This document shows positions 8,694-18,730 of a DNA stretch of 64,000 bases, one piece after another. Source of the DNA: Acetobacter lovaniensis (GTDB taxonomy: Bacteria; Pseudomonadota; Alphaproteobacteria; Acetobacterales; Acetobacteraceae). The notes beneath the pieces were generated by a model. The model saw nothing but the letters and a program-made list of their open reading frames with translations, was not told the origin of the DNA and did no database searches. Numbering within the stretch: the stretch's first letter is position 1; each line of letters starts with the position of its first letter. The position numbers and the translations under genes were made by a program. The DNA is taken from contig NZ_JACHIE010000001.1 in assembly GCF_014207635.1 (NCBI RefSeq), forward strand, positions 434,001-498,000. The letters run 5' to 3'.

Positions 8694-9593
8694 TTACAGA
8701 TCCAGACTGAACAGAACGCTCACCACCATCACAATCAGCATCCCGCGGGAAAAGCCACGGGGCAGCAGGGTGCGCAGTGAATCCTCGCTTGTGGCGGTCA
8801 ACCCTGTCAGGCAGCCACCAAGCCCCACCACAAACCCGACGGTAATAAACTTGAGCGGGATAATAACATAATCCGTGCCGGACATGGCTGTTGCCACATC
8901 ATCCAGAAAAACCCAGACCGGGTTGTTGATCACGCCGGACATGCGGCTCATCACGTACCCCGTAACAAGGGACGAGAACGAAAACAGGATCCCCAGCGTA
9001 AACCCGGCCACGGTAAAAGCCAGTGTACGGGGCAGCACCAGCAGCAGAAACGGGTCTATGCCCACAGCCTGCATGGAACGGATTTCCCCCCCGATGCTCA
9101 GAAGCCCCAGCTCCGTGGTGGAGAGCATGCCATTCCGCCCCAGCAGAAGCACGCCCACCAGAATGGGCGCTATTTCACGCACGACAACATTGATCAGGAT
9201 AGAGCCGGTCATGGTGGCGAGCCCGGTCAGACCCAGCCAGTAAATAACCTGTGACACAGCGGCAAGCCCGGTCAGCACACCGGCAAACATGGTGGCGAGA
9301 AGCCCACCGCGGATAATGTTGTTCATGGTGCTGACAAATTCGTACCGCACCGTCCTGCGCCATGAATGCGCACGAAAACTCTCGAAGATCACCCCCCAGG
9401 ATGCGCCCAGCATGATGAGCAGAAAGCGCGCCTGCCTGCGCGTAAGACGCCCGATCCATGCCAGCTTGCCAAGGCCCCACTGGACTGGTGCAAAAAAGCC
9501 GCCCTGCCCTGTCTGCCCGGCCAGCACCGGGTCGCGCGTTGTATCGGTGGGGGGCGGAAGTGGCTGGGGAGCCTGTGGGTCGGTCTCACTCAT
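8694..9593 (-). CDS. MlaE-like permease of an MCE transporter
   Basis: A 299-residue MlaE/YrbE-family permease (PF02405). After a Pro-rich N-terminal 35 residues there are amphipathic and transmembrane helices, with the family segment V-V-R-E-I-A-P-I-L-V-G-V-L-L-x-G-R-x-G (about 133-151), E-I-R-S-M-x-A-x-G-I-D-P (about 168-179) and G-G-x-x-x-G helices near the C-terminus. It forms the inner-membrane core on which MlaD-like rings sit. The ATG overlaps the stop of the upstream cyclase-like gene by 4 bases, and the ATPase homologue begins one base after its stop. Confidence 0.92.
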   Translation of the reverse strand: MSETDPQAPQPLPPPTDTTRDPVLAGQTGQGGFFAPVQWGLGKLAWIGRLTRRQARFLLIMLGASWGVIFESFRAHSWRRTVRYEFVSTMNNIIRGGLLATMFAGVLTGLAAVSQVIYWLGLTGLATMTGSILINVVVREIAPILVGVLLLGRNGMLSTTELGLLSIGGEIRSMQAVGIDPFLLLVLPRTLAFTVAGFTLGILFSFSSLVTGYVMSRMSGVINNPVWVFLDDVATAMSGTDYVIIPLKFITVGFVVGLGGCLTGLTATSEDSLRTLLPRGFSRGMLIVMVVSVLFSLDL

Positions 9594-11908
9594 CGGCGGG
9601 CCGCCAGCGTATAGGCACGGCCAAGGCCCAGATGCGGCACAAAGAACGAGCCACGGCTGCGGAACAGGTAACGGTCACGCAGGCTGGCATAAACACGCTC
9701 CGTAACCTGAATGGTGCCGGGGTCTATTGCACTTTCTGCCATCAGTTCAGCAAGAGAGACAGTCTGCCCCCACAGGTTGAACACCGTTGGCGTCTGCCCC
9801 ACGGCCCCACCAAAGGCGGGGCCAAAATCCATACCCATGGTAAACACGGGTTCCAGATCGGCAGCAGCCAGCGCCCCCATGAATGTTTCACGCATTTTAA
9901 GCGCGGCATTGGCCAGACGAACCAGAGCTGTGGGGTCTGGCTCCGTTGTGCAGCCCGCCATGCAGATCATACGGTGCCCGGCCACTTCCACCGCGAACAG
10001 GTGCTCTTCCTGCGCAACACTCTGGACCTGTGTGGCCAGCTGGTTGATCAGGGCGATCAGGGCTGTGGTTTCCTTGTTTCCTTCCACCACAGGGTCGGAA
10101 AAGCTGACAACAAGCACGGCAACGGAGGGGTAAATACTCGCACCGGTTACCTCCGCCATTTCATCCGCCCGCATGAGCAGATTATCGGATAGGGGCGTGC
10201 CTGTTACCGCTACGGGAGCGGAGGTCTTGCTGTCTGTCGCAGGTTTCTGCTGGGCTTCCAGCGCGTCCTGCGCGGCAAAGCGCGTACCCGCAATGCTGGC
10301 CATAAGCTCCACAAAATACAGCAGATGCGGCAGCATGACCGGGTCTTCCAGCGCAAGCATACCCAGCGTGCCATGAGGGCCATGAACAGGGTACACCGCA
10401 AGTGCGCGGGTACTGACCTCACGCATGACCAGCCGCTCAAACCGTGTCGTACGTTCATCCGTTGCAGCGTTGCTGACGGAGAAGGAAGACCCTTCCTCTA
10501 TGGCGTCAAAGAACTTGCCCAGTTCCTCCCGCCCCATTTCAAACCCGCCGGAATGGGTGTTCTGGGTCCGGTCATAGGTATCATCACACACCATGGCGGC
10601 GCCATCATGCAAAAACCGCCACAGGCTGGCGCGGCGCGCACCCGCAACCTGCGCCAGTTGCTCCGTAAGAACCAGTGCATCTGCCGCAGGGTCAAACAGA
10701 TGCGGCGCCACCGCCACCTGCTGCAAGGCACCACTTTCCTGCGCGACCTGAGACTGCTGCACCGCAAGCCTGCGGTTACCTGCTTCCGTCCGACGCAACT
10801 GGCGGATGTAAAGCCCTCCCAGAAGGAGCGAAAACACCGTAACAATCCCCGCGAACTGAAGGCTCTGGCGGCTGCTCTGATGCGCAAAGCTGCCAAAATC
10901 GTTTTCGGGGGCGGCAATCAGCAAAATCCAGCCCTGCGAGTAACGCGGCAGGGCCGAAGCCATGGTGATATAGGACCTGCTGTCCCATTCCACATGTTTG
11001 GGGCCAAAACCACGCACCCGGTAATGATCATACCCCAAGGCAAAAACCGGGTAGATTTTGGGGTCCAGCACCATTTTGTCCGGGTCCCAGCCTGCGGCCT
11101 CCGCATGCTGGGTAAGATTGCGCCCTGCAATAACCCGTCCCTCGCCGTCCACGATCATGGCGCTGCCGGATTTGCCGATTTTGATTTTATCCAAAAAGGC
11201 GCTGAGTTCGTTGAGCGAGATGTTGGTGGCAAACACCATCTCATGCCCGTCATCACGCCGGAAGCGGAGCGAACTGGTCATGACAAACTGCTTGTCGGTC
11301 GGGAACAGGTAGGGCTGCGTCCACTGGATGGTGTCTTTGCCAGCCGTGTTTTTATACCACGGGCGCACGCGCGGGTCGTAATCACCGGCCGGGGCATCAT
11401 ACTGCCGGACCTGCTGCCCCGCGGTATTGAAAAGAACATGATGCAGAACTTTTGCGCCACCTGGCTGCGTAACAAGGCGGACATGGTCCTGCACGTCCTT
11501 GTCGGGGGAGCGGGTGATCAGCGTAAAATTACCCTGATCATCGGCCAGATAAAAAGACTGCAACTGCGGAATTTTTTGCAGCATGATGCTGCCGTAGGAA
11601 TAAAAGACCTTATCCGACACCTGCGGCGGGGCATGCTCGATCATGCCTGCTGCAATCAGGTTCCCGGCGGCGGAAGGCGCGATATAGTCCCCTACTTCCT
11701 GCCCGATATAGTGCTGGGTTGCCTCCATAAGCTCACGCGTGAGAACAGACACACCCTCGCTCGTCGTGCGGTATGAACTGATGCCCACCCACGCAATGGC
11801 CACAACAGTCATGATGATCAGCACAAAGGGGAGAACCATGTGCAGCAGCACCCGCTGGATGGATGCATCGTGCTGAACTGTCGGGTCTATGATCTCTTCA
11901 GAAGACAC
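9590..11908 (-). CDS. Membrane sensor with periplasmic Cache-like domain, GAF-like region and degenerate class III cyclase domain
   Basis: A 772-residue protein with a transmembrane helix at about 22-45, a long periplasmic double-Cache-like domain (about 46-350, with the R-x-R-P-W-Y ligand-domain motif near 183), a second helix (about 358-378), a GAF-like region (about 400-545) and a C-terminal class III nucleotidyl cyclase homology domain (about 585-765). The cyclase core is recognisable (YPSVAVLVVSFS, GMDFGPAFGGAVG, FNLWGQTVSLAELM), but both metal aspartates are replaced (Ser and His) and the transition-state Asn and Arg are Ser and Leu. It is probably catalytically dead. As first gene of the MCE operon it may sense a periplasmic signal and control transport; that role is inferred. 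Confidence 0.85.
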   Translation of the reverse strand: MSSEEIIDPTVQHDASIQRVLLHMVLPFVLIIMTVVAIAWVGISSYRTTSEGVSVLTRELMEATQHYIGQEVGDYIAPSAAGNLIAAGMIEHAPPQVSDKVFYSYGSIMLQKIPQLQSFYLADDQGNFTLITRSPDKDVQDHVRLVTQPGGAKVLHHVLFNTAGQQVRQYDAPAGDYDPRVRPWYKNTAGKDTIQWTQPYLFPTDKQFVMTSSLRFRRDDGHEMVFATNISLNELSAFLDKIKIGKSGSAMIVDGEGRVIAGRNLTQHAEAAGWDPDKMVLDPKIYPVFALGYDHYRVRGFGPKHVEWDSRSYITMASALPRYSQGWILLIAAPENDFGSFAHQSSRQSLQFAGIVTVFSLLLGGLYIRQLRRTEAGNRRLAVQQSQVAQESGALQQVAVAPHLFDPAADALVLTEQLAQVAGARRASLWRFLHDGAAMVCDDTYDRTQNTHSGGFEMGREELGKFFDAIEEGSSFSVSNAATDERTTRFERLVMREVSTRALAVYPVHGPHGTLGMLALEDPVMLPHLLYFVELMASIAGTRFAAQDALEAQQKPATDSKTSAPVAVTGTPLSDNLLMRADEMAEVTGASIYPSVAVLVVSFSDPVVEGNKETTALIALINQLATQVQSVAQEEHLFAVEVAGHRMICMAGCTTEPDPTALVRLANAALKMRETFMGALAAADLEPVFTMGMDFGPAFGGAVGQTPTVFNLWGQTVSLAELMAESAIDPGTIQVTERVYASLRDRYLFRSRGSFFVPHLGLGRAYTLAARR

Positions 11909-12062
11909 GCACCAAATTCCACTGCCTGTTGGTCAAGAACATTCGCGCCCCTGCCACCATGGCCTCAGGCAAAACCACTGGCGCAATGCAAAGATGGGCT
12001 CTCCGTACAACAGAGATGTCTATCAGGTAACGTGCCTGTCACCAGCAGAGTTGTCCACCCCT

Positions 12063-13568
12063 TTAAGGGAGTGGCAGATCTGACCGCCAGTTCACCTCAA
12101 AACGGGTCTGCACACCCAGTGCCTGCCCAAGACGGTCCAGCCCACGCCGCACACTTTCACCCTTTACGGCAACACGGGTGGAGGTCAGGGTCAACACGAG
12201 TTCCGCCCCCTCCCACGCAAGGGATGTTCCTTCCAGCAGGCTTCCCGCTCCGCCAGACAGGGAATAGGCCAGACGCAACGCCAGACCGCAGGCCACGGCG
12301 TCACGCCGCTCCCCATCACCCAGCAGGGCAAAGGATGGCATCAGGGCGGGCGAGTTCATATCCACCGAATAGCGCACGGCAAGCGCCAGAGACAGCCAGA
12401 CACGCGCACGGTGGTCAAACCCTGCCCCCTGCACACGCAAAATCCGCAGGTAGGTCTGCTCGGCCCGGTATTCGGGGTGGTCGTGGCTGCCAATATCGGA
12501 CAGCCAGCAGGCTATACGGCGCAGGTGCTGTTCTTCCGCCGTTTCGTTCGGCTTGATGCAGCCTGTCCATGTCCACAGGATTTCGGGCAGGGTATTGCTG
12601 CGACCAAAGCGTGCACACATGTCGCGCGCAACGCTTTCCATCGGATCCTGCGGCAGGTAGCTGGGGGCCACGTTCATCATGTACCAGCCTTCGCGCAGGC
12701 CATCCACGCAGAACACGATCTTGCTGGGCTGGACTTTTTTCATCAGCCTGCGCAGGACCACGGCGGCAAAGGGAATATCATCCAGCCGTTTGCGAGGAGC
12801 ACCGGGCAGGCTCTCAAGGCTCCGGCGGGAGCTGTTCTGGAGCCAGCCGGTCATCTCGCGCGCTTCCTGCACGTCCAGCGTGTAGTAGTGCACAATGTTC
12901 AGCGGGTACTGGGTTCGTGCAATCTGTAGCCGCGCGAGCGCACGGAACGCCCCCCCGACCAGATAAAGCGGCTGCCCCCGGACCCTGGACAGCCAGTCAA
13001 CACCATCAATGTCCTGATCGGTCAGCAGTTTGGCAATGTCCAGATCCCCCCCGCAGCGATCCGCCAGACGGATCATGCCCAGAGGCAGGGTTGTGGCATC
13101 GTGCCGTCCGGTTTCGGTCAGGTGAATGAGTTCGAGCGACCCGCCCCCGACGTCGGCCACCAGCCCGTCTGCTCCGGGTATGCCGCACATGACCCCAATG
13201 GCGGAATGGTCAGCCTCCTCCTTGCCAGACAGAATACGCACCGGCACACCGGGCATGCTCTGGCGCAGCATTTCCACAAAGGCCGGGCCATTTGTGGCGT
13301 CACGCACGGCAGCCGTGGCCAGCACCTCGAACGGGTCAGCCTGCATGGCGCGCGCAATGGCATGGAAACGGCTGAGCACCTCCATGGCCATGCCCACACC
13401 TTCATCATTCAGGCGACCTGTGGTGGTAAGCCCCCGACCAAGCCGTAACACGGCTTTTTCGTTAAAAATGGGCTGCGGATTGCGCGAGACCCCCTCGAAC
13501 ACAACCAGACGAACCGAGTTGGACCCAAGATCAACCACCGCTGAACGACGCTGCATGTCCGTCTCCAT
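12063..13568 (-). CDS. ppx: Exopolyphosphatase / Ppx-GppA family phosphatase
   Basis: A 501-residue cytoplasmic enzyme of the sugar-kinase/actin-fold Ppx-GppA family that releases phosphate from polyphosphate or hydrolyses pppGpp. It opens with V-D-L-G-S-N-S-V-R-L-V-V (about 12-23), has the second phosphate loop D-V-G-G-G-S-L-E-L (about 140-148), and carries an HD-like helical domain in the C-terminal half. It lies 90 bases downstream of ppk on the same strand, the usual alphaproteobacterial pair, so synthesis and breakdown of polyphosphate are probably co-regulated. Confidence 0.92.
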   Translation of the reverse strand: METDMQRRSAVVDLGSNSVRLVVFEGVSRNPQPIFNEKAVLRLGRGLTTTGRLNDEGVGMAMEVLSRFHAIARAMQADPFEVLATAAVRDATNGPAFVEMLRQSMPGVPVRILSGKEEADHSAIGVMCGIPGADGLVADVGGGSLELIHLTETGRHDATTLPLGMIRLADRCGGDLDIAKLLTDQDIDGVDWLSRVRGQPLYLVGGAFRALARLQIARTQYPLNIVHYYTLDVQEAREMTGWLQNSSRRSLESLPGAPRKRLDDIPFAAVVLRRLMKKVQPSKIVFCVDGLREGWYMMNVAPSYLPQDPMESVARDMCARFGRSNTLPEILWTWTGCIKPNETAEEQHLRRIACWLSDIGSHDHPEYRAEQTYLRILRVQGAGFDHRARVWLSLALAVRYSVDMNSPALMPSFALLGDGERRDAVACGLALRLAYSLSGGAGSLLEGTSLAWEGAELVLTLTSTRVAVKGESVRRGLDRLGQALGVQTRFEVNWRSDLPLP

Positions 13569-13658
13569 TACCAGCCGTTCCCGGGCAGGCCATTATGCTG
13601 CCCGGCAGTATGAAAGTGCACAGACATACGCGACATATGGGAAAAAGAAACCCCGTTT

Positions 13659-15983
13659 TCAGTCATCCAGCATCAGGTCTTTGGTCTGGGAGAGGGAGGC
13701 AGGTGCCCTGCTCAGGCTTTCATGGGCCGCGGACCCCCGCCCGGAAAGGGAAGGATGGGTCATGAACCATTCATGCGCGGAGAACGCCTTAGAGCCAGCA
13801 CCAAGCCTGCGCCACACCCCATTCTGCTCCAGTATCCATGACTGAAGGGTATCGCGGATGTTGGATACCATGATCTGGTCCAGCACCTGCGCATGCACGG
13901 TGGGGTTGGTAATGGGCACCATGCTTTCCACCCGCCAGTCCATGTTGCGGGTCATCCAGTCGGCGGAGGAAATATAGACCTTGGCATGGCGCGATGGCAG
14001 GCGGTGGCCGTTGCCAAAGGCAAAAATGCGCGAATGTTCCAGAAAACGGCCCACAATGGATTTGATCCGGATGTTTTCCGAAAGTCCGGCAACGCCGGGG
14101 CGCAGGCAGCATATGCCGCGTATGACCCCTACAATCTTAACCCCGGCACAGGATGCGCGGTACAGGCAGTCGATCAGGTCCGCATCGACCAGCGCATTCA
14201 TTTTCAGCCAGATCGTACCCGGACGCCCCGCTTTGACATGCGCGATTTCCTCCTCGATCAGGTTCTTGAGCGTGCTGCGGATGGTAATGGGGGAAAAGGC
14301 GATTTCCTCCATCTGCGCAGGCATGGCGTAGCCGGTCACGTAGTTGAACAGCCGCGCCGAATCCCGCGCAAGAGCCGGGTTACACGTAAAGAACGACAGG
14401 TCAGTATAAACGCGCGCCGTAATGGGGTGATAGTTCCCCGTGCCGAAATGGGCATAGGAGCGCACCTGTGCTCCCTCCCTGCGCACCACGAGGCTAAGCT
14501 TGGCATGGGTTTTAAGGTCGGCAAAGCCAAACACCACCTGCACACCGGCGGCTTCGAGCGCACGGGCGAGGCGGATATTGGCTTCCTCATCAAAGCGCGC
14601 ACGCAGTTCCACCATAGCCGTGACCGACTTGCCTGCCTCTGCCGCCTCGATCAGCGCCTTGACGATGGGGGAATCGCGCGACGTGCGGTACAGGGTCTGC
14701 TTGATGGCGATAACATTGGGGTCCAGCGCTGCCTGACGCAGGAACTGCACCACCACATCAAAACTTTCAAACGGGTGATGAACCAGCAGGTCCTTGGCCC
14801 GGATGGCGGCAAAGCAGTCCCCGTTAAAATCGAGTATCCGCTCGGGAAAGCGCGGCGTATAGGGCGGGAAGAGCAGGTCCGGCCGATCATCCACGATCAT
14901 CTGCTTGAGGTCCGCCACCCCGATCATGCCTGAATGGACGGCAATTTCGTCCGGTGGCAGGTCCAGATCGGAGGCAATGGCTTCGGCCAGTTCGGCGGGG
15001 ACGCGCTTTTCCATGTCCAGATGGATAACCACCCCACGGCGGCGGCGCTTGAGTGCGCTTTCGTAGGAGCGAACAAGGTCTTCCGCCTCGTCCTCAAACT
15101 CCACATCCGTATCGCGCACAACCCGCAGCACACCGCTCTCGCCCACAACCAGCCCGGCAAACAGCCGGTCAATGAACAGGGAGATCAGGTCTTCCAGACG
15201 AATAAAGCGCACACGGGCAGGCTCGCCCGCAACAGCCTCACCCGTGGCAGGCAGGCGAATAAAACGCTCAACCTGTGCGGGAAGCAGGATAAGGGCGTTC
15301 ATGGCGAACAGGCCCGTGCCCTCGTACAGAAGGCGCAGGCCCAGCGCCAGCCCCATGTTGGGAATAAAGGGGAGCGGATGGGCCGGATCGACCGCAAGCG
15401 GCGTCAGTACGGGAAAAATGCGATCCATGAAGCAGGTTTGCAGCCATTCCCTGTCCGCATCGTTCAGGTCCTGCGTTTCGCACAGTGTCACGTGGGATGC
15501 GGCGAGCAGGCCACGCAGTTCCACCCATATCCGCTGCTGCTCGCGCAAAAGGCGGGCACAGCGCTCGCGCACCGCGTCCAGTTGCTGCGCAGGAGTGCGG
15601 CCATCGGGGGAGATGGTGGTCAGCCCTTCGCGGATCTGGCCGACAAGCCCCGCCACACGCACGGAATAGAATTCGTCCAGATTGCTGGCGCTGATGGACA
15701 AAAAGCGCAGCCGTTCCAGCAGCGGGTTCCGGGCGTTATCCGCCTCATCCACCACGCGCTGGTTGAAATCGAGCCATGAGAGTTCGCGGTTGATGAAGCG
15801 CGAGGGCGTTTGCAAGGTAACTTTGGGCTCAACCTCTTTTTTGGCACGGGTACTGACTGCGGCCCTGGTGCGTGAAGACGCGCGTTTGGAAGGCCCACGT
15901 GTACGACTGACGGGGGGGGTGTTCTTTTTATTGTGTGCGGCCACTAGCCTGCGCTCCCTCTCCTGCATTGTCTGCCCCGGCAA
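13659..15983 (-). CDS. ppk1: Polyphosphate kinase (PPK1)
   Basis: PPK1 polymerises the gamma-phosphate of ATP into polyphosphate. The 774-residue protein has a basic, Ser/Arg-rich N-terminal extension (about 1-60), then [13 protein letters not shown]-x-R-V at the start of the N domain. Both catalytic histidine regions are intact: K-T-H-A-K-L near 500 and H-S-R-I-F followed by [15 protein letters not shown] near 660-690. It lies between hdaA and ppx on the same strand. The C-terminal 40 residues are low in complexity and probably disordered. Confidence 0.95.
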   Translation of the reverse strand: MPGQTMQERERRLVAAHNKKNTPPVSRTRGPSKRASSRTRAAVSTRAKKEVEPKVTLQTPSRFINRELSWLDFNQRVVDEADNARNPLLERLRFLSISASNLDEFYSVRVAGLVGQIREGLTTISPDGRTPAQQLDAVRERCARLLREQQRIWVELRGLLAASHVTLCETQDLNDADREWLQTCFMDRIFPVLTPLAVDPAHPLPFIPNMGLALGLRLLYEGTGLFAMNALILLPAQVERFIRLPATGEAVAGEPARVRFIRLEDLISLFIDRLFAGLVVGESGVLRVVRDTDVEFEDEAEDLVRSYESALKRRRRGVVIHLDMEKRVPAELAEAIASDLDLPPDEIAVHSGMIGVADLKQMIVDDRPDLLFPPYTPRFPERILDFNGDCFAAIRAKDLLVHHPFESFDVVVQFLRQAALDPNVIAIKQTLYRTSRDSPIVKALIEAAEAGKSVTAMVELRARFDEEANIRLARALEAAGVQVVFGFADLKTHAKLSLVVRREGAQVRSYAHFGTGNYHPITARVYTDLSFFTCNPALARDSARLFNYVTGYAMPAQMEEIAFSPITIRSTLKNLIEEEIAHVKAGRPGTIWLKMNALVDADLIDCLYRASCAGVKIVGVIRGICCLRPGVAGLSENIRIKSIVGRFLEHSRIFAFGNGHRLPSRHAKVYISSADWMTRNMDWRVESMVPITNPTVHAQVLDQIMVSNIRDTLQSWILEQNGVWRRLGAGSKAFSAHEWFMTHPSLSGRGSAAHESLSRAPASLSQTKDLMLDD

Positions 15984-16103
15984 TCCGGCCGATCCGTGGA
16001 CCGCACCAAACCGGATACGCCGTCAGCATATCCCAAACACGATGGCCCCGGAATGTTCGGCTGTGTCAAATCGCCATCATGTCATAAAACTGAAATATTC
16101 CTT

Positions 16104-16796
16104 TCACGGTTCACCATCGCGCGCAAAAAGTCCTTCCAGCACACTGGCAGCCAGAACGCGTGTGACTTTTCCACCCGATGCCATGGCCGCCTGATCCAGC
16201 GCACCAACACAGTCACGCACCGCACTGGCCCGGCGTGGCAGACGGCGCAACAGCCACTCCGTAACCTGCGGCGCTACAACAATCTGCCGTTCCGCAAGCA
16301 AACGCAACAACAGACGGTGCAGCAGGTCCTCCTCCGCCTGCCCCAGCGGCACGGAGGATGTGGCCCGCAGGCGGCTTGCCAGATCAGGCAGCACGGCAGG
16401 CCAGCGCGCAGGCGGCAGACGCCCCGCCATAAGAAGGAACATGCGATGCTCACGTGCCAGATTGATCAGATGCAACAGATCATGCTCGCTGGGCACGCAA
16501 TCCGTGTTATCCAGTGCAACGGCCTTGAACCCGCCCTGACTGAACAGAGCCGCCACTTCGCGCTCGTTCAGCCGCTCCCCCGCCATAACGGGCGCACCAT
16601 ACCGCCCCGCCCAGATGGAGAGCAGATGCGTCTTGCCCGTCCCCCCCTCACCCCACAAAGCCATGCGGCCTTCGGGCCAGCGGTAGGGGGCTTCCGCATC
16701 CAGCACCCAGGCGCGCGCGGCCGCGTTGGAGGGAGCCGCAACAAAATCCGACCGTCCGAATCGGGGGCGGTAAACAAATGGCAAGGCGATCTGCAT
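16104..16796 (-). CDS. hdaA: HdaA/DnaA-related replication regulator
   Basis: A small DnaA-like AAA+ protein of the Hda/HdaA type, which acts with the beta clamp to inactivate DnaA-ATP after initiation. Beginning at the ATG at 16796 it is 230 residues and opens with M-Q-I-A-L-P-F, the QxxLPF-like clamp-binding motif found at the extreme N-terminus of the family. The P-loop G-E-G-G-T-G-K-T-H-L-L follows (about 50-60). I prefer this start, which has a purine-rich GGGGATGGGGGA before it, although an in-frame ATG at 16880 could add 28 residues. It lacks the DnaA DNA-binding domain. It is divergent from purM, the standard alphaproteobacterial arrangement. Confidence 0.85.
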   Translation of the reverse strand: MQIALPFVYRPRFGRSDFVAAPSNAAARAWVLDAEAPYRWPEGRMALWGEGGTGKTHLLSIWAGRYGAPVMAGERLNEREVAALFSQGGFKAVALDNTDCVPSEHDLLHLINLAREHRMFLLMAGRLPPARWPAVLPDLASRLRATSSVPLGQAEEDLLHRLLLRLLAERQIVVAPQVTEWLLRRLPRRASAVRDCVGALDQAAMASGGKVTRVLAASVLEGLFARDGEP

Positions 16797-16987
16797 TCCC
16801 CCATCCCCTTCATTTATGCGCCGCTTCCTGCCCTCTTTGGGGGGGTGGGACGATGCTTTTGTTTCATCAAACCGCGTCATGCCGCTTTGCGCGCCGCCTC
16901 TCCTGCCGTAAAGACTGTTCGCGGGAATCCTGAATGACTTTGGTTCCCGGTATCGACCTTACTCTCATTCGGACCAAGAGCGCACCC

Positions 16988-18070
16988 ATGACGTCTTCTC
17001 CTAGCACCCCTTCCTCCGGCCTCACCTACCGTGATTCCGGCGTGGACATTGAAGCAGGCGAAGCCCTTGTTGACGCCATTCGCCCTGCCGCCAAGGCCAC
17101 GGACCGGCCCGGCACCATGGGGGGACTTGGCGGCTTTGGCGCTCTGTTCGACCTGAAGGCCGCAGGCTTTACCGACCCTGTTCTGGTTTCCTGCACCGAT
17201 GGCGTTGGCACCAAGCTGACCGTAGCCATAGATAACGACCTGCACGAAACCGTGGGGATCGACCTTGTGGCCATGTGCGTGAACGACCTTATTGTTCAGG
17301 GCGCGGAGCCGCTGTTTTTTCTCGACTACTTTGCCACAGGCCGCCTGTCCGTTGCCTCTGCCGCCAAGGTCGTGCGTGGCATTGCCAAAGGATGCGAACT
17401 CTCCGGCTGCGCCCTTGTCGGTGGTGAAACAGCGGAAATGCCCGGCATGTACGCCGATGGACATTACGATCTGGCCGGTTTTTCCGTTGGAGCCGCCGAA
17501 CGCAGCACCCTGCTGCCCGCAGGCATTGCCGCAGGGGATACGCTGATCGCCCTGCCCTCCTCCGGTGTGCATTCCAACGGCTTTTCGCTCGTGCGCCGCA
17601 TTGTGGCCGACGCCCACCTGACATGGACCGACCCCGCAGCCTTTGCACCGGGCCGCACGCTGGGCGAGGCTTTTCTGGAACCCACAAGCCTGTACGTACG
17701 CCCCGTACTGGCCCTGCATAAAGCAGGCCTGCTGCATGGGGCCGCCCACATTACCGGTGGTGGCCTGCCGGGCAACCTGCCGCGTGTGCTGCCCAACGGG
17801 CTGGATGCGGTTATTGATCAGGCATGGCCCATGCCTGCGGTCTTCAAATGGCTGGCGCGCACCGGCAATGTGGACAGTGCGGAAATGCTGCGCGTGTTCA
17901 ACTGCGGGATTGGCATGGTCCTGATCACCCCTGAGCCGGACAAGGTGCTGGCCATGCTGGCCGAAGCGGGTGAAGACGCCTTCCGCATCGGCTCCATTGC
18001 CGCCGCACAAAGCCCGGACGCCAAGCCTGACCTTAAAATGCAGGCAACCCCGGATTTTCGGGCAGCATGA
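16988..18070 (+). CDS. purM: Phosphoribosylformylglycinamidine cyclo-ligase
   Basis: PurM converts FGAM to AIR in the fifth step of purine synthesis. The protein shows the family pattern: [10 protein letters not shown] near the start, the C-T-D-G-V-G-T-K nucleotide region (about 70-77), [13 protein letters not shown] (about 94-106), G-G-E-T-A-E-M-P-G (about 138-146) and [13 protein letters not shown]. The ATG at 16988 gives 360 residues, close to the family norm; an in-frame ATG at 16934 would add 18 residues of no obvious homology. The stop overlaps the purN start by 4 bases. Confidence 0.95.
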   Translation: MTSSPSTPSSGLTYRDSGVDIEAGEALVDAIRPAAKATDRPGTMGGLGGFGALFDLKAAGFTDPVLVSCTDGVGTKLTVAIDNDLHETVGIDLVAMCVNDLIVQGAEPLFFLDYFATGRLSVASAAKVVRGIAKGCELSGCALVGGETAEMPGMYADGHYDLAGFSVGAAERSTLLPAGIAAGDTLIALPSSGVHSNGFSLVRRIVADAHLTWTDPAAFAPGRTLGEAFLEPTSLYVRPVLALHKAGLLHGAAHITGGGLPGNLPRVLPNGLDAVIDQAWPMPAVFKWLARTGNVDSAEMLRVFNCGIGMVLITPEPDKVLAMLAEAGEDAFRIGSIAAAQSPDAKPDLKMQATPDFRAA

Positions 18071-18690
18071 GCACGGCCAAAACACCTGTTGCCATTCTGC
18101 TCAGTGGGCGTGGCAGCAATGCCACCGCCCTGATCACTGCGGCGCAGGACCCGGACTTTCCCGCCCGTATCTGCCTTGTCCTGAGCAACAACCCCGATGC
18201 GCCGGGGCTGGACATGGCACGTGCCGCGGGCCTGCCCACACTGGCCATAGACCACCGCAGCTTTGGCAAGGATCGTGCCGCACACGAACACGCCATTCAC
18301 GCCGCACTGGAAGACTCCGGGGCGCAGGCCGTCTGCCTTGCAGGGTATATGCGCCTGCTCACCCCTTACCTGACCACGGCATGGGCCGGGCGGATGCTCA
18401 ACATTCACCCCAGCCTTCTGCCCTCCTTCCCCGGCCTGCATACGCATGAACGCGCTCTGGCCGCCGGTGTGCGCCTGCACGGCTGCACGGTGCATCTGGT
18501 CACCGAAGGAATGGATGAAGGGCCTATTCTGGGTCAGGCTGCTGTTCCCGTTTTGCCGGGCGATACGCCAGACCTGCTGGCTGCACGCGTTCTGCAACAG
18601 GAACACGGGCTTTATCCTCTGGCCTTGCGGCATTTTTTAACGCAAAACCCGGCAACAGCGCCCAACGGCGCCGCGCTTGTGGTGGCATAA
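18067..18690 (+). CDS. purN: Phosphoribosylglycinamide formyltransferase
   Basis: PurN transfers the formyl group of 10-formyl-tetrahydrofolate to GAR. The 207-residue protein has the N-terminal phosphate loop [12 protein letters not shown], the catalytic region [16 protein letters not shown], and the [20 protein letters not shown] folate-binding block with the catalytic Asp. Its ATG overlaps the purM stop (ATGA), so the two are translationally coupled. Confidence 0.95.
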   Translation: MSTAKTPVAILLSGRGSNATALITAAQDPDFPARICLVLSNNPDAPGLDMARAAGLPTLAIDHRSFGKDRAAHEHAIHAALEDSGAQAVCLAGYMRLLTPYLTTAWAGRMLNIHPSLLPSFPGLHTHERALAAGVRLHGCTVHLVTEGMDEGPILGQAAVPVLPGDTPDLLAARVLQQEHGLYPLALRHFLTQNPATAPNGAALVVA

Positions 18691-18730
18691 GCCACTACCT
18701 CCCCTGCTTACCGAACGGTTTTTTGCCCCC

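Noticed and set aside
10325-11776. Long plus-strand frame (483 codons) opposite the cyclase-like gene
   Set aside because: It is antisense to a gene with clear domain structure, has no recognisable motif and a composition expected from GC-rich codon shadowing. The same applies to other long antisense frames at 13893-14933, 16877-18085, 52046-53269 and 55674-57035.
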